Translations under genes and position numbers: made by a program
Origin: Phytohabitans aurantiacus
Lineage (GTDB): Bacteria; Actinomycetota; Actinomycetes; Mycobacteriales; Micromonosporaceae
Direction: 5' to 3'
Assembly (NCBI RefSeq): GCF_027923225.1
Contig: NZ_BSDI01000040.1
Span: forward strand, 82,231 to 146,230
DNA: 64,000 nt
In this document: positions 25,636 through 34,847 of the stretch, piece by piece
How the letters are laid out: the number at the start of each line of letters is the position of its first letter
How positions within the stretch are numbered: position 1 is the first letter of the stretch
Notes under the pieces: model-generated
The model's database searches: none
What the model saw: only the letters and a program-made list of their open reading frames with translations
Told to the model about the DNA's origin: nothing

Positions 25636-26385
25636 ATGGCCGCGGTCTTCGAGTTCTACCTCGTCAGCTACCGGCGGGTGTGGCGGGGCAGCGCGATGTC
25701 GTCGTTCGTGCTGCCGCTGCTCACCATGCTCGGGTTCGGCCTCGGGGTCGGGGCCTATGTGGAGGGTGGCGTCGACGGCGCGCCGTACCTCGACTGGATG
25801 GTGCCCGGCCTGATCGCGTCGACCGCGCTGCAGGTGGCCGTCTTCGAGTCGACCTGGCCGGTGCTCAGCAGCTTCAACTGGGTGCGCACCTACGAGGGGC
25901 AGGCGGCCACGCCGGTGCGCCTCGACGACATCCTCGGCGGCAACCTGCTCTTCGTGATGTTCCGCGCGCTCACCAGCATCGTGGCGTTCCTGCTGGTGGC
26001 ACTCGCGTTCGGCGTGCTGCACTCGCCGTGGGCGCTGGCCACGCTGCCGATCGGCGCGCTGCTCGCGTTCGCGGTCGCGGCGCCCACGTTCGCCTACAGC
26101 TCCTCGGTCACGAGCGACAGCTTCCTCGCGTTGCTGTTCCGGTTCGTGGTGATCCCGATGTCGCTGTTCGCGGGCGTTTTCTTCCCCGTCGAGTCGCTGC
26201 CGGTCGGCCTGCGGTGGCTGGCATACGCGTCGCCGTTGTGGCACGGCGTCGACCTCAGCCGGGCGGCGACGCTCGGCGTGGCACCGGAGTGGTCGGTGGC
26301 CGGTCACCTGGCGTACCTGTCGGTGTGGGCGGTCGGTGGTTACCTGCTGGCACGCCGGCAGTTCGCGAAGAGGCTGGTGGTCTGA
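25636..26385 (+). CDS. ABC-2 type transporter permease (NodJ-like)
   Basis: This 249-residue integral membrane protein has about six hydrophobic helices, including FLLVALAFGVL and LFRFVVIPMSLFAGVFFPVESLP. The latter is the conserved ABC-2/NodJ signature before the fifth helix. It begins one base after the ATPase stop. With the next gene it probably forms a heterodimeric export channel. Confidence 0.9.
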   Translation: MAAVFEFYLVSYRRVWRGSAMSSFVLPLLTMLGFGLGVGAYVEGGVDGAPYLDWMVPGLIASTALQVAVFESTWPVLSSFNWVRTYEGQAATPVRLDDILGGNLLFVMFRALTSIVAFLLVALAFGVLHSPWALATLPIGALLAFAVAAPTFAYSSSVTSDSFLALLFRFVVIPMSLFAGVFFPVESLPVGLRWLAYASPLWHGVDLSRAATLGVAPEWSVAGHLAYLSVWAVGGYLLARRQFAKRLVV

Positions 26386-27167
26386 TGCTCGCCATCGCGG
26401 TTGGCCGGCGGGCGCTGTCGGTGTCCGAGCGCAACGTGGCCGCCCTCAAGTCGGCGTACTGGCTCGTGCTGCTCTCCGGCTTCCTGGAGCCGCTGCTCTA
26501 CCTGCTGTCGATCGGCATCGGGGTGGGCGCGCTGGTCGGCGACCTCACGCTGCCCGGCGGCGAGGTGGTGGCGTACGCCGCGTTCGTCGCGCCCGCGATG
26601 CTGGCGTCCTCGGCGATGTCCGGCGCGCTCTCGGAGACCACCTTCAACTTCTTCGGGAAGATGAAGTACATGAAGCTGTACGACGGGGTACTGGCCACCC
26701 CCGTGCAGCCCTTCGAGATCGCGCTCGGCGAGCTGGCCTGGGCCATGGTGCGCGGCTCGCTGTACTCCGCGGCGTTCCTGGTCGTCATGGTGACGATGGA
26801 TTTGACCACCGGGCTGCGGGCGCTGGCCGCCTTCCCGGCGACCGTACTGACCGGCTTCGCGTTCGGGGCGCTGGGCATGACGCTGTCCACGTTCATGCGT
26901 GGTTGGCAAGACTTCGACGTGGTGGGTTCGGCCCAGTTCGCACTGTTCCTGTTCTCGGGCACGTTCGTGCCGGCCGAGAGCTACCCGGCGGTGCTGCGGT
27001 GGGTCGTCGAGCTGTCTCCGCTGTACCGGGCGGTCGACCTGATCCGGGGCATCACGACGGGCACCTCGGGCGGTCACCCATGGCTCGACCTGGCCTATCT
27101 TGTCGCCGTGCTGGCGCTGGGCCTGTGGGTCGCCGCGCGCCGGATGGGTAAGTTGCTCGCTAAATAA
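26385..27167 (+). CDS. ABC-2 type transporter permease
   Basis: This 260-residue permease of the same family contains FALFLFSGTFVPAESYPAVLRW, the counterpart of the NodJ signature. ATG 26385 overlaps the preceding stop by one base. It and the upstream permease are similar in length and topology, which suggests duplication and heterodimer formation. Confidence 0.9.
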   Translation: MLAIAVGRRALSVSERNVAALKSAYWLVLLSGFLEPLLYLLSIGIGVGALVGDLTLPGGEVVAYAAFVAPAMLASSAMSGALSETTFNFFGKMKYMKLYDGVLATPVQPFEIALGELAWAMVRGSLYSAAFLVVMVTMDLTTGLRALAAFPATVLTGFAFGALGMTLSTFMRGWQDFDVVGSAQFALFLFSGTFVPAESYPAVLRWVVELSPLYRAVDLIRGITTGTSGGHPWLDLAYLVAVLALGLWVAARRMGKLLAK

Positions 27168-27188
27168 CCGAGCTTTCGCTGAGATCGT

Positions 27189-27220
27189 CAAAAGTTTGGC
27201 GCTCTGGGGACTTTCTTTCG
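27189..27220. promoter_or_regulatory. candidate ROK operator upstream of Tat isomerase
   Basis: CAAAAGTTTGG (27189-27199) and GGACTTTCTTTCG (27208-27220) form imperfect inverted AAAGT half-sites in the spacer before the isomerase gene. The same half-site is found near both ROK genes. Confidence 0.45.
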
Positions 27221-27361
27221 CCCAGCGGTGCCGCTAGCGTCTGCTCTCAGGACGTAACACCATTGACACAAAGCTCGGGCGGCACCCCCGTACCCCCTCT
27301 CATCTCCTGTTTTCCTCGGTCCGGCGCATCGGCAGCGCGTGACCACGAAAGGTGAGAACGC

Positions 27362-28444
27362 ATGAACGAGCCGCAGTCCAAGTCCGCGTTGACCCGCCGG
27401 CGGCTGCTCACCGCCTCGGCCGGAGCCGCTGCCGCGATCGGCGCCGCCGGCCTGCCCGTCCTCCAGACCGGCGCCCCCGCGCTCGGCGACAAGAAGCTCA
27501 CGGTCGAGCCCCTTATCCCGCACCAGAACCGCGGCATCATCCTGTACAGCGTGCGCGACCGCATCGCGGCGGCGCCCGACGAGAGCGGCGTCCCATACGG
27601 CTTCGAGCGGGTGCTCAGCCGGCTGGCCGAGGTCGGATACAAGGAGATCGAGTTCGCTGGGTACAACCAGCACACCTCGATCCTCGGCCGCCAGATCACG
27701 CCGGCCGAGATCAGGAAGATCCTCGACGACAACGGGCTCGTGGCCAACGGCACGCACACTCAGATCAACCCGGCGACGTTCCAGCAGCAGCTCGACATCG
27801 CCGAAGAGCTGGGCATGAAGCACATCGGCACCGGCTCCGACCCGACGGGCAGCGCGTACCAGTCCGATTGGGACGCCGCGGCCGACGTGTGGAACGAGTT
27901 GGGACGGCAGGCCAAGGAACGGGGCATCAAGCTCTACACGCACAACCACGACATCGCGTACAGCTTCCTGCTCGACGCCGGCCCGCTGGACGCCAACGGC
28001 AAGCCCACGCGCTCGTCGGGCGTGCGGCGGCTGGAGTACTTCTTCGCCAAGACCGACCCGAAGTACGTGTTCTTCGAGATGGACATCTACTGGGCGCACG
28101 TGGCGAAGTTCAAGCACAAGACATACACGAACTCCGCCGGTCAGGTGAAGACGGACATCTTCGACCCGATCCTGACGGTGGCCCGGCGCACCAAGCGGTT
28201 CCCGCTCTTCCACGCGAAGGACGGCGACAAGGCGCCGGAGCAAGCCAACGGATACGTGATGACGCCGCTGGGCGAGGGCGACATCAACTTCCAGCAGTTC
28301 TTCGAGGTGATCGGGGAGCAGGACTACCACCACGCCAACTGGGAGCAGGACACCGCTCCCGGCGGCACGGCCAACCCGGGGCAGTCGATGAACTTCGCCG
28401 CGCTCAGCTACACCAACATGTCCGACCTGACCATCTACCGGTAG
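27362..28444 (+). CDS. Tat-exported sugar phosphate isomerase/epimerase family protein
   Basis: This 360-residue protein has a Tat signal (LTRRRLLTASAGAAAAIGAAG, twin arginines at about residues 12-14) and a xylose-isomerase-like TIM-barrel. Conserved acidic/histidine residues include YKEIEFAGY, NGTHTQ, YTHNHD, FFEMDIYW and LFHAKDGD. AAAGGTGAGAACGC precedes the ATG. Its secretion suggests it handles free sugars or sugar derivatives outside the cell, not phosphorylated intermediates. It lies between an exporter and a sugar importer, and is probably under ROK control. Confidence 0.87.
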   Translation: MNEPQSKSALTRRRLLTASAGAAAAIGAAGLPVLQTGAPALGDKKLTVEPLIPHQNRGIILYSVRDRIAAAPDESGVPYGFERVLSRLAEVGYKEIEFAGYNQHTSILGRQITPAEIRKILDDNGLVANGTHTQINPATFQQQLDIAEELGMKHIGTGSDPTGSAYQSDWDAAADVWNELGRQAKERGIKLYTHNHDIAYSFLLDAGPLDANGKPTRSSGVRRLEYFFAKTDPKYVFFEMDIYWAHVAKFKHKTYTNSAGQVKTDIFDPILTVARRTKRFPLFHAKDGDKAPEQANGYVMTPLGEGDINFQQFFEVIGEQDYHHANWEQDTAPGGTANPGQSMNFAALSYTNMSDLTIYR

Positions 28445-28462
28445 GAACACCGCGCAGCCTCA

Positions 28463-28493
28463 GACTTTTGCTCAGGTGATGAAAAGTTTGGGG
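28463..28493. promoter_or_regulatory. candidate ROK operator upstream of second ROK gene
   Basis: GACTTTTGC (28463-28471) and GAAAAGTTTGGGG (28481-28493) are inverted AAAAGT half-sites about 18 bp apart, 80-110 bp before the ROK start. The layout suits autoregulation. Confidence 0.5.
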
Positions 28494-28570
28494 CTGCGCT
28501 TCCCAAAGGTATAGACAGCGCAGGCGGAAGCCTCATATTGTTTCGAGCACGTTGCTTCTAGGAGGATTCC

Positions 28571-29749
28571 GTGCGCATCGCCGAACCTCTGCACCTGCGG
28601 CTCCTGCGGCTCCTGCGCGATCAGGGCACGGTCTCCCGCGCCGAGCTGGCCGACCGCCTGGAGATTCCCCGGCCGCGGCTGCTCGCAGAGCTCGACCGCC
28701 TGGTCGGCGCCGGCTACATCGCCGAGGCCGGCATGGCGGCGTCCCGGGGCGGTCGACGCTCCACATTGGTCGAGCTCAACCCGAACCTGCGCTTCGCGGC
28801 CGTCGACCTGGGCGCCAGCTCGGTCGACGTCGAGGTGAGCAACGGTCGGCTGGAGCCCATCGCGGCGTACACCGAGAGCACCGACATCCGCAGCGGTCCC
28901 AAGGTCATCCTGCACCGGGTCAACGAGCTGCTCGCCAAGGCCAAGGCCGACGGCGTGTACGAGCGTCTCGACGCGATCGGGATCGGCGTACCGGGGCCGG
29001 TGAGTTTCCGCGACGGGGTGCCGGTGTCGCCGCCAATCATGCCGGGCTGGGACCGGTTCCCGGTACGGGAGCTGCTGACCCGCGAGCACGGCTGCCCCGC
29101 CGTCGTCGACAACGACGTCAACATCATGGCGATCGGGGAGCGGCACGGGGGTGTCGCGCACTCGGTCGACGATTTCCTGTTCGTCAAGATCGGCACAGGT
29201 ATCGGTTGCGGCATCTACCTTTCCGGTGAGGTCTACCGGGGCACCGACGGCTGTGCCGGCGACATCGGGCACATCCAGGTCGACTCGCACGGTCCAATGT
29301 GTTCCTGCGGCAACGTCGGCTGCCTGGAGGCGCTGTTCAGTGGCGCCGCGCTCGCCAAGGACGCCGGGCTCGCGGCGCGCGGCGGCACCTCGCCCGCGCT
29401 CGCCGAGCGGCTCGCGGCCAAGGGCACGCTGACCGCGCGCGACGTGGCCGAGGCGGCCTCCGAGGGTGACGTCACCTGCATCCGGCTCATCCGTGACGGG
29501 GGGCGCCGGCTCGGTGGCGTACTGGCGGGGCTGGTCAGCTTCGCGAACCCGTCGATGATCGTCATCGGGGGCGGGCTCGCACACCTCGGGCACATCCTGC
29601 TGGCCGAGATCCGCAGCGTGGTGTACCGGCGCTCCCTGCCACTCGCCACCGGCAACCTGCCCGTGGTCCTGTCCGAGTTGGGCCCGCGCGCCGGCGTTAC
29701 CGGCGCCGCGGTCCTGGCCAGCGACCTGGCGTTCGAGCAGGCGACATGA
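28571..29749 (+). CDS. ROK family transcriptional regulator of sugar ABC operon
   Basis: This 392-residue paralogue of the protein at 23412-24593 has a winged helix (SRAELADRLEIPRPRLLAELDRLV), a ROK core (FAAVDLGASSVDVEVS, VDNDVN) and the zinc motif CSCGNVGCLE. The start is GTG at 28571 with AGGAGGA upstream. It is the first gene of the ribose-type ABC operon (ATGA overlap with the ATPase), so it probably senses the imported sugar and controls the operon. Confidence 0.92.
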   Translation: MRIAEPLHLRLLRLLRDQGTVSRAELADRLEIPRPRLLAELDRLVGAGYIAEAGMAASRGGRRSTLVELNPNLRFAAVDLGASSVDVEVSNGRLEPIAAYTESTDIRSGPKVILHRVNELLAKAKADGVYERLDAIGIGVPGPVSFRDGVPVSPPIMPGWDRFPVRELLTREHGCPAVVDNDVNIMAIGERHGGVAHSVDDFLFVKIGTGIGCGIYLSGEVYRGTDGCAGDIGHIQVDSHGPMCSCGNVGCLEALFSGAALAKDAGLAARGGTSPALAERLAAKGTLTARDVAEAASEGDVTCIRLIRDGGRRLGGVLAGLVSFANPSMIVIGGGLAHLGHILLAEIRSVVYRRSLPLATGNLPVVLSELGPRAGVTGAAVLASDLAFEQAT

Positions 29750-31272
29750 CCGACAACGAGGTCGTGCTGCGGCTGGAAGACGTCGTCAAGACGTTTCCCG
29801 GCGTGCGTGCCCTGGACGGGGTGCAGCTGGAGGTGCGCGCGGGCGAGGTGCACTGCCTGCTCGGGCAGAACGGTGCCGGCAAGTCCACGCTCATCAAGGT
29901 GCTGTCGGGTGTGCACCGCCCCGACGAAGGGCGGATCGAGTGGCTCGGCGGGGAGTTCAAGCCGGCCAACCCGCAGGCCGCGATGAAGGCCGGCATCGCC
30001 ACCATCTACCAGGAGCTCGACCTGGTCGACGACCTGTCGGTGGCGGAGAACGCGTTTCTCGGGCATGAGCCGCGCCGGTTCGGGTTCGTCCGGCGCGGAT
30101 ACATGTCCCGGCACACCAGGCAGATCCTGACCCGGCTCGGGCACGGCGAGATCCCGCCGGGCCGGATGGTCCGTTCGCTGCCGGCGGCCGGCAAGCAGGT
30201 GGTCAGCATGGCCCGCGCGCTCTCGCACGACGCCAAGCTGATCATCATGGACGAGCCGAGTGCGGTACTGGCCCACGACGAGGTGGACAACCTCTTCCGG
30301 ATCATCCGCGACCTCACCTCGAACGGCATCGCGGTCATCTACATCTCCCACCGGCTCGAAGAGATCCGGGAGATCGGCGACCGGGTGACGGTACTCAAGG
30401 ATGGGCGGACGACGGCGGCCAACCTGCCCGCGCGCACGACGCCCACCCGCGACCTGGTCAGCCGGATGACGGGGCGCACCATCGAGTACGTCTTTCCCGA
30501 GCAGTCCACACAGGACCGCGGGGAGGAGCTGCTCCGCGTCGACGGTCTTGGCCGCGCCGGGGAGTTCGCCGACATCTCGCTCAGCGTCCACAGTGGTGAG
30601 ATCGTCGGGATCGCCGGGCTGGTCGGCTCGGGCCGATCGGAGCTGCTGGAGACCATCTTCGGCGCGCGCCGGGCCGAGTCGGGCACCGTGACGGTCCGCG
30701 GCAAGACGCTGCGGCCCGGCAGCGTTGGCGCGGCGGTACGGGCCGGGCTCGGCATGGCGCCGGAGGAACGCAAGAGCCAGGCGCTGCTGCTCGGCGAACC
30801 GATCTACCGCAACGTCACGCTCGCCACGTTCACCGGGTACGCCCGGGGCGGGTTCACCAACGCGGGCAAGGAGATCGCCGAGGCGAACCGCATCGCCGAC
30901 CTGCTCGAACTGCGCCCGCGCGACGTGCGCCGGCCGGTGCGCACACTGTCCGGTGGCAACCAGCAGAAGGTCGTGGTCGGCCGGTGGTTGCTCGGCGACA
31001 CCAAGCTGCTGCTGCTCGACGAGCCGACCCGAGGCGTCGACGTCGGCGCCCGCGCCGAGCTGTACCAGGTGATCCGCGACCTCGCCGCGCGCGGCGTCGG
31101 CGTCCTGCTGGTCTCCAGCGAGGTCCCCGAGGTGCTCGGTCTCGCCGACCGGGTGCTGGTCATGCGAGAGGGGCGGATGGTCCGCGAGGCCCCCGCCGGA
31201 GAACTCGACGAAGACACCGTGCTCGACCTGGTGATGGCGGGCTCGCTCCAGGCGGAAGAGGTCACGCTATGA
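29746..31272 (+). CDS. sugar ABC importer ATPase (RbsA/XylG-type, two NBDs)
   Basis: This 508-residue double ATPase drives the adjacent permease. The first half has Walker A GQNGAGKST and Walker B LIIMDEPSAVLA, but its signature is degenerate (RSLPAAGKQVVSMARA). The second half has the usual imperfect P-loop GLVGSGRSE and the signature LSGGNQQKVVVGRWL with LLLLDEPTRGVDVGA. One full and one weak catalytic half is common in this CUT2 family. The sugar is not identified. Confidence 0.94.
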   Translation: MTDNEVVLRLEDVVKTFPGVRALDGVQLEVRAGEVHCLLGQNGAGKSTLIKVLSGVHRPDEGRIEWLGGEFKPANPQAAMKAGIATIYQELDLVDDLSVAENAFLGHEPRRFGFVRRGYMSRHTRQILTRLGHGEIPPGRMVRSLPAAGKQVVSMARALSHDAKLIIMDEPSAVLAHDEVDNLFRIIRDLTSNGIAVIYISHRLEEIREIGDRVTVLKDGRTTAANLPARTTPTRDLVSRMTGRTIEYVFPEQSTQDRGEELLRVDGLGRAGEFADISLSVHSGEIVGIAGLVGSGRSELLETIFGARRAESGTVTVRGKTLRPGSVGAAVRAGLGMAPEERKSQALLLGEPIYRNVTLATFTGYARGGFTNAGKEIAEANRIADLLELRPRDVRRPVRTLSGGNQQKVVVGRWLLGDTKLLLLDEPTRGVDVGARAELYQVIRDLAARGVGVLLVSSEVPEVLGLADRVLVMREGRMVREAPAGELDEDTVLDLVMAGSLQAEEVTL

Positions 31273-32309
31273 CGACAACACAGACGGCGGCCCCGCCCGC
31301 CCCCGAAAAGCCGGCCGAGAAGCGGAGCTGGTGGCGCGACGACGCCAGCGAGCCACTGCGGCGCAACCTGGCTCTCGTCGGCGTGCTGATCCTGCTGGTC
31401 ATCATCGGCATCGCGACCCGGCCCGACCTTTACGGCGACTCCACCTGGGTGCGCAACAACATCTTCACGATCCTGGAGCTGGCGTCGGTGATCGGCGTCG
31501 TGACCGTGGGCATGACCTTCGTGATCATCGGCGGCGGCATCGACCTGTCGGTGGGCGCGATCGTGGCCCTCGCCGGGGTCTGGTCGACAACGGTCGCCAC
31601 CCAGAGCTACGGCGCCGGCGGCATGATCTTCTGCGCGGTCGCGGTCGGCATCGGTGTCGGCGTGGTCAACGGCATCCTGATCGCGTACGGCCGGCTGGTC
31701 GCCTTCATCGCCACGCTCGCGATGCTGGTGGCCGCCCGCGGGCTCGCCGCCCAGATCTCCGGCAAGCAGACCCAGGTGTCCACGAACACGTTCATCAACG
31801 ACATCGCGGCGGGCGACCTGCTCGGCATCCCGCTGCTCGTCTACATCCTCGCCGCGGTCGTGGCCGCCGGCTGGGTACTGCTCAACCGCACCACGTTCGG
31901 CCGGCGCACGGTGGCGGTCGGCGGCAACGTCGAGGCCGCCCGGCTCGCGGGCATCAACGTCAAGCGGCACACGCTGCTGCTGTACGCGCTGTCCGGCCTG
32001 TGCTGCGGCATCGCGGCCATCATGCTGACCTCGCAGGCCAACTCCGCCCAGGCGGCCATGGCCAACCTGTACGAACTCGACGCGATCGCCGCGGCGATCA
32101 TCGGCGGCACGCTGCTCAGCGGCGGCCGCGGCACGATCATCGGCTCGCTCCTGGGCGTGATCGTGTTCGCCACCATCACGAACCTGTTCGCCATCAACAA
32201 CCTGTCCACCGAGGTCCAGAACATGGTCAAGGGCGGCATCATCGTCGCCGCCGTACTGGTCCAGCAGTTCCGGTACAAGTCGCTCTCCCAATTGTTCAAC
32301 CGAACCTGA
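31269..32309 (+). CDS. sugar ABC importer permease (RbsC-type)
   Basis: This 346-residue CUT2 permease has about nine to ten hydrophobic helices and the family signatures GMTFVIIGGGIDLSVGAIVAL and FGRRTVAVGGNVEAARLAGI. It has a 30-residue proline/alanine-rich cytoplasmic leader. ATG overlaps the ATPase stop (ATGA). Confidence 0.94.
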   Translation: MTTTQTAAPPAPEKPAEKRSWWRDDASEPLRRNLALVGVLILLVIIGIATRPDLYGDSTWVRNNIFTILELASVIGVVTVGMTFVIIGGGIDLSVGAIVALAGVWSTTVATQSYGAGGMIFCAVAVGIGVGVVNGILIAYGRLVAFIATLAMLVAARGLAAQISGKQTQVSTNTFINDIAAGDLLGIPLLVYILAAVVAAGWVLLNRTTFGRRTVAVGGNVEAARLAGINVKRHTLLLYALSGLCCGIAAIMLTSQANSAQAAMANLYELDAIAAAIIGGTLLSGGRGTIIGSLLGVIVFATITNLFAINNLSTEVQNMVKGGIIVAAVLVQQFRYKSLSQLFNRT

Positions 32310-32329
32310 TCCAAAACGAACCATCGGCG

Positions 32330-32348
32330 ACCGTCCATCTCGGACGGT
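32330..32348 (+). terminator. intercistronic hairpin between permease and binding-protein gene
   Basis: ACCGTCC and GGACGGT form a 7-bp stem with a 5-base loop (ATCTC) in the 79-bp gap before the binding-protein gene. It could attenuate or stabilise mRNA so that the binding protein is made in excess. There is no T-run. Confidence 0.4.
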
Positions 32349-32388
32349 GGCTGGGCCCCTTGCACCCCTGACTCTCCCGGAGGTCGCC

Positions 32389-33444
32389 ATGCGACGCCTA
32401 CCCGATCTGTCCCGCCGACGCCTACTGATAGGTGGTGCCGCGCTCGGCGCGGGGGCCGTGCTCACCGGCTGCACGAGCAACGACTCGGGCGACGACGACA
32501 ACAACGCGCAGGTGAACACCGGCAACAACAACGCGAACGCGGCACCGGGCAAGCAGGTGACCATCGGCTTCTCCGCACCGGCCGCCGACCACGGCTGGAT
32601 CGCCGCCATCACCAACAACGCCAAGGCGCAGGCCGGCACGTACTCCGATGTGGAGTTCAAGACGGTCGAGGCCGGCGCGGACGCGGCGGCCCAGCGCGCG
32701 GCCCTCCAGACGCTCGTCTCGCAGAAGCCCGACGTCATCGTGCTGCTCCCGCACGACGGCAAGGAGCTGAACGCGTTCGGGCTGGAGGCCATGCAGGCCG
32801 GTATCCCGGTGGTCAACCTGGACCGGGCGTTCCCGGACGCGAAGGCGTACCGCCTGCAGATCAAGGGCGACAACTACGGCATGGGTGTCTCCGCGGCGAC
32901 ATACATCATCACGCAGCTAAAGGCGAAGAACGTCAGCGCACCGGTCATCGGCGAGATCGCCGGCATGGACGAGCTGGAGCTGACGCAGGAGCGCTCGAAG
33001 GGCTTCGCGGACACCCTGGCTCAGGCCGGCTTCCGGGTGGCCAACCGGCGCGCCGCCCGGTTCACCGCCGACTCGGGCCAGCAGGAAGCGGCCAGCCTGC
33101 TCCAGGCACTGCCCAAGATGGACGCTGTCTGGAACCACGACGACGACCAGGGCATCGGCGTGCTTGCCGCGATCAGCCAGGCCAACCGCAAAGAGTTCAT
33201 CATGATCGGCGGTGCGGGCTCGAAGGCCGCGATCGAGGCGATCCAGGCCGACAACAGCGTGCTCAAGGCGACCGTCACGTACAGCCCGTCGATGGCCTCG
33301 TCGGCGATCTCGCTGGCCCGCCTGATCGGCCAGGGGCGCGGCATGTCCGACCTGGTCGAGCTCCAGGTGCCCAAGGAGATCACGCTTGCCTCCGAGACCA
33401 TCACCAAGGAGAACGCCGCCAACTATCTGAAGCTCGGGTTCTGA
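32389..33444 (+). CDS. sugar ABC importer substrate-binding lipoprotein
   Basis: This 351-residue type I periplasmic-binding protein has the signal SRRRLLIGGAALGAGAVLTGC, with a lipobox ending in cysteine and Tat-like arginines. A low-complexity Asn/Asp linker follows, then the ribose-binding-like fold (VTIGFSAPAADHGWIAAITNNA; VVNLDRAF; WNHDDDQGIGVLAAI). GGAGGTCGCC precedes ATG 32389. It captures the sugar on the outer face for the RbsA/RbsC-like pair. Confidence 0.93.
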   Translation: MRRLPDLSRRRLLIGGAALGAGAVLTGCTSNDSGDDDNNAQVNTGNNNANAAPGKQVTIGFSAPAADHGWIAAITNNAKAQAGTYSDVEFKTVEAGADAAAQRAALQTLVSQKPDVIVLLPHDGKELNAFGLEAMQAGIPVVNLDRAFPDAKAYRLQIKGDNYGMGVSAATYIITQLKAKNVSAPVIGEIAGMDELELTQERSKGFADTLAQAGFRVANRRAARFTADSGQQEAASLLQALPKMDAVWNHDDDQGIGVLAAISQANRKEFIMIGGAGSKAAIEAIQADNSVLKATVTYSPSMASSAISLARLIGQGRGMSDLVELQVPKEITLASETITKENAANYLKLGF

Positions 33445-33445
33445 C

Positions 33446-34639
33446 ATGAGGGATGAGCTACGGGTCGGCATGATCGGATACGCCTTCATGGGCGCGGCGC
33501 ACTCGCAGGCGTGGCGCACCGTGAACCGGGTGTACGACCTGCCGGTGCGCGCCCGCATGGTGGCGGTGTGCGGTCGTGACGAGTCGAAGGTGGCGGCCGC
33601 TGCGATCCGGCTCGGATGGGAAGGGCACACCACCGATTGGCGTGAGCTGATCGCCCGCGATGACATCGACGTCGTCGACGTCTGCACGCCGGGCGACAGC
33701 CACGCCGAGATCGCCATCGCGGCGCTGGCGGCGGGCAAACACGTGCTGTGCGAGAAGCCGCTCGCCAACAGCGTCGACGAGGCACGGGCGATGGTCGCCG
33801 CGGCCGAGCGCGCCCGCGCTGCGGGCGTGCACTCGATGTGCGGGTTCAACTATCGCCGGGTACCCGCTGTCGCGGTCATGCGCCAGCTCGTCGAGTCCGG
33901 GCGGCTCGGCGTGATCCGGCACGTCCGCGCGGTGTACCTGCAGGACTGGATCGTCGACCCGCAGTTCCCGCTCGTGTGGCGGCTGCAGAAGGACAAGGCC
34001 GGCTCGGGAGCGCTCGGCGACATCGGCGCGCACATCGTCGACCTGACACAGTTCGTGACCGGCCAGCGGATCGCTGGCGTGAGCGCGTTGACGGAGACGT
34101 TCGTCAAGGAGCGCCCGCTGCCGGCGGCGGCCTCCGGCCTGGCGGCGTCGGCCGATGGCACGGGCACCGGACCGGTCACAGTGGACGATGCGGCGCTCTT
34201 CCTGGCCCGCCTCGACGGCGGTGCGATCGCCACGTACGAGGCGACCCGCTTCGCGACCGGCCGCAAGAACGGGCTCCGCGTCGAGCTGAACGGCTCGCTC
34301 GGCTCGGTGGCGTTCGACTTCGAGCGGATGAACGAGCTGGAGTTCTACGACGCCACGCAGCCAGGGCCGGAGCAGGGCTTCCGCCGCATCCTGGTGACCG
34401 AGTCCGACCACCCGTACATGTCGGCGTGGTGGCCGCCCGGGCACGCCATCGGGTACGAGCACACCTTCACGCACGAGATGCGCGACTTCCTCGAGGCGGT
34501 CGGCACCGGTGTCGACCCGACCCCGTCGTTCGTCGACGCGCTCCAGGTCCAGTTGGTACTCGACGCTGTGACCCGCTCGGCGGAGCGAGGTTCGGCATGG
34601 ACATCGGTGGCGCCCGCCTTGGAGCAGGTCGCCGCCTGA
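33446..34639 (+). CDS. Gfo/Idh/MocA family oxidoreductase
   Basis: This 397-residue NAD(P)-dependent sugar oxidoreductase has a Rossmann fold at the N-terminus (RVGMIGYAFMGAAHSQAW) and the catalytic lysine motif LCEKPLANS. The C-terminal alpha/beta domain follows (KAGSGALGDIGAHIVDLTQF). It is the last gene of the ABC operon, one base after the binding-protein gene. It probably oxidises the imported sugar or a cyclitol; inositol-like substrates fit but are not shown. Confidence 0.9.
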   Translation: MRDELRVGMIGYAFMGAAHSQAWRTVNRVYDLPVRARMVAVCGRDESKVAAAAIRLGWEGHTTDWRELIARDDIDVVDVCTPGDSHAEIAIAALAAGKHVLCEKPLANSVDEARAMVAAAERARAAGVHSMCGFNYRRVPAVAVMRQLVESGRLGVIRHVRAVYLQDWIVDPQFPLVWRLQKDKAGSGALGDIGAHIVDLTQFVTGQRIAGVSALTETFVKERPLPAAASGLAASADGTGTGPVTVDDAALFLARLDGGAIATYEATRFATGRKNGLRVELNGSLGSVAFDFERMNELEFYDATQPGPEQGFRRILVTESDHPYMSAWWPPGHAIGYEHTFTHEMRDFLEAVGTGVDPTPSFVDALQVQLVLDAVTRSAERGSAWTSVAPALEQVAA

Positions 34640-34739
34640 ATCAGTGGGCGCGGTGGCGCGCGCCCACCCGGAGTTCCTCGGGCCCGCCCACGAGGGTCCG
34701 GACGCGGTTGCGCCCCGCGTCCGGGTCGGGCGGGTCCCG

Positions 34740-34781
34740 AGGTACCGAACAGAGGTACCGAAACCAGGTACCGAAACCAGG
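34740..34781. repeat. 13-bp direct repeat, three copies
   Basis: AGGTACCGAACAG, AGGTACCGAAACC and AGGTACCGAAACC follow one another, then AGG, about 70-110 bp upstream of the secreted ThuA/GSDH gene. GGTACC is itself palindromic. This could be a tandem operator; no regulator is assigned. Confidence 0.85.
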
Positions 34782-34847
34782 AAGACCTTGGCGGACATGG
34801 CACCGCGCCAGGGGGTTGGGCACACGCTTCAAACCCCGGAGGGTTAC

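Noticed and set aside
29746..31272. Possible inactivation of the sugar ATPase because of its degenerate first signature motif
   Set aside because: Asymmetric catalytic halves are usual in CUT2-type double ATPases.
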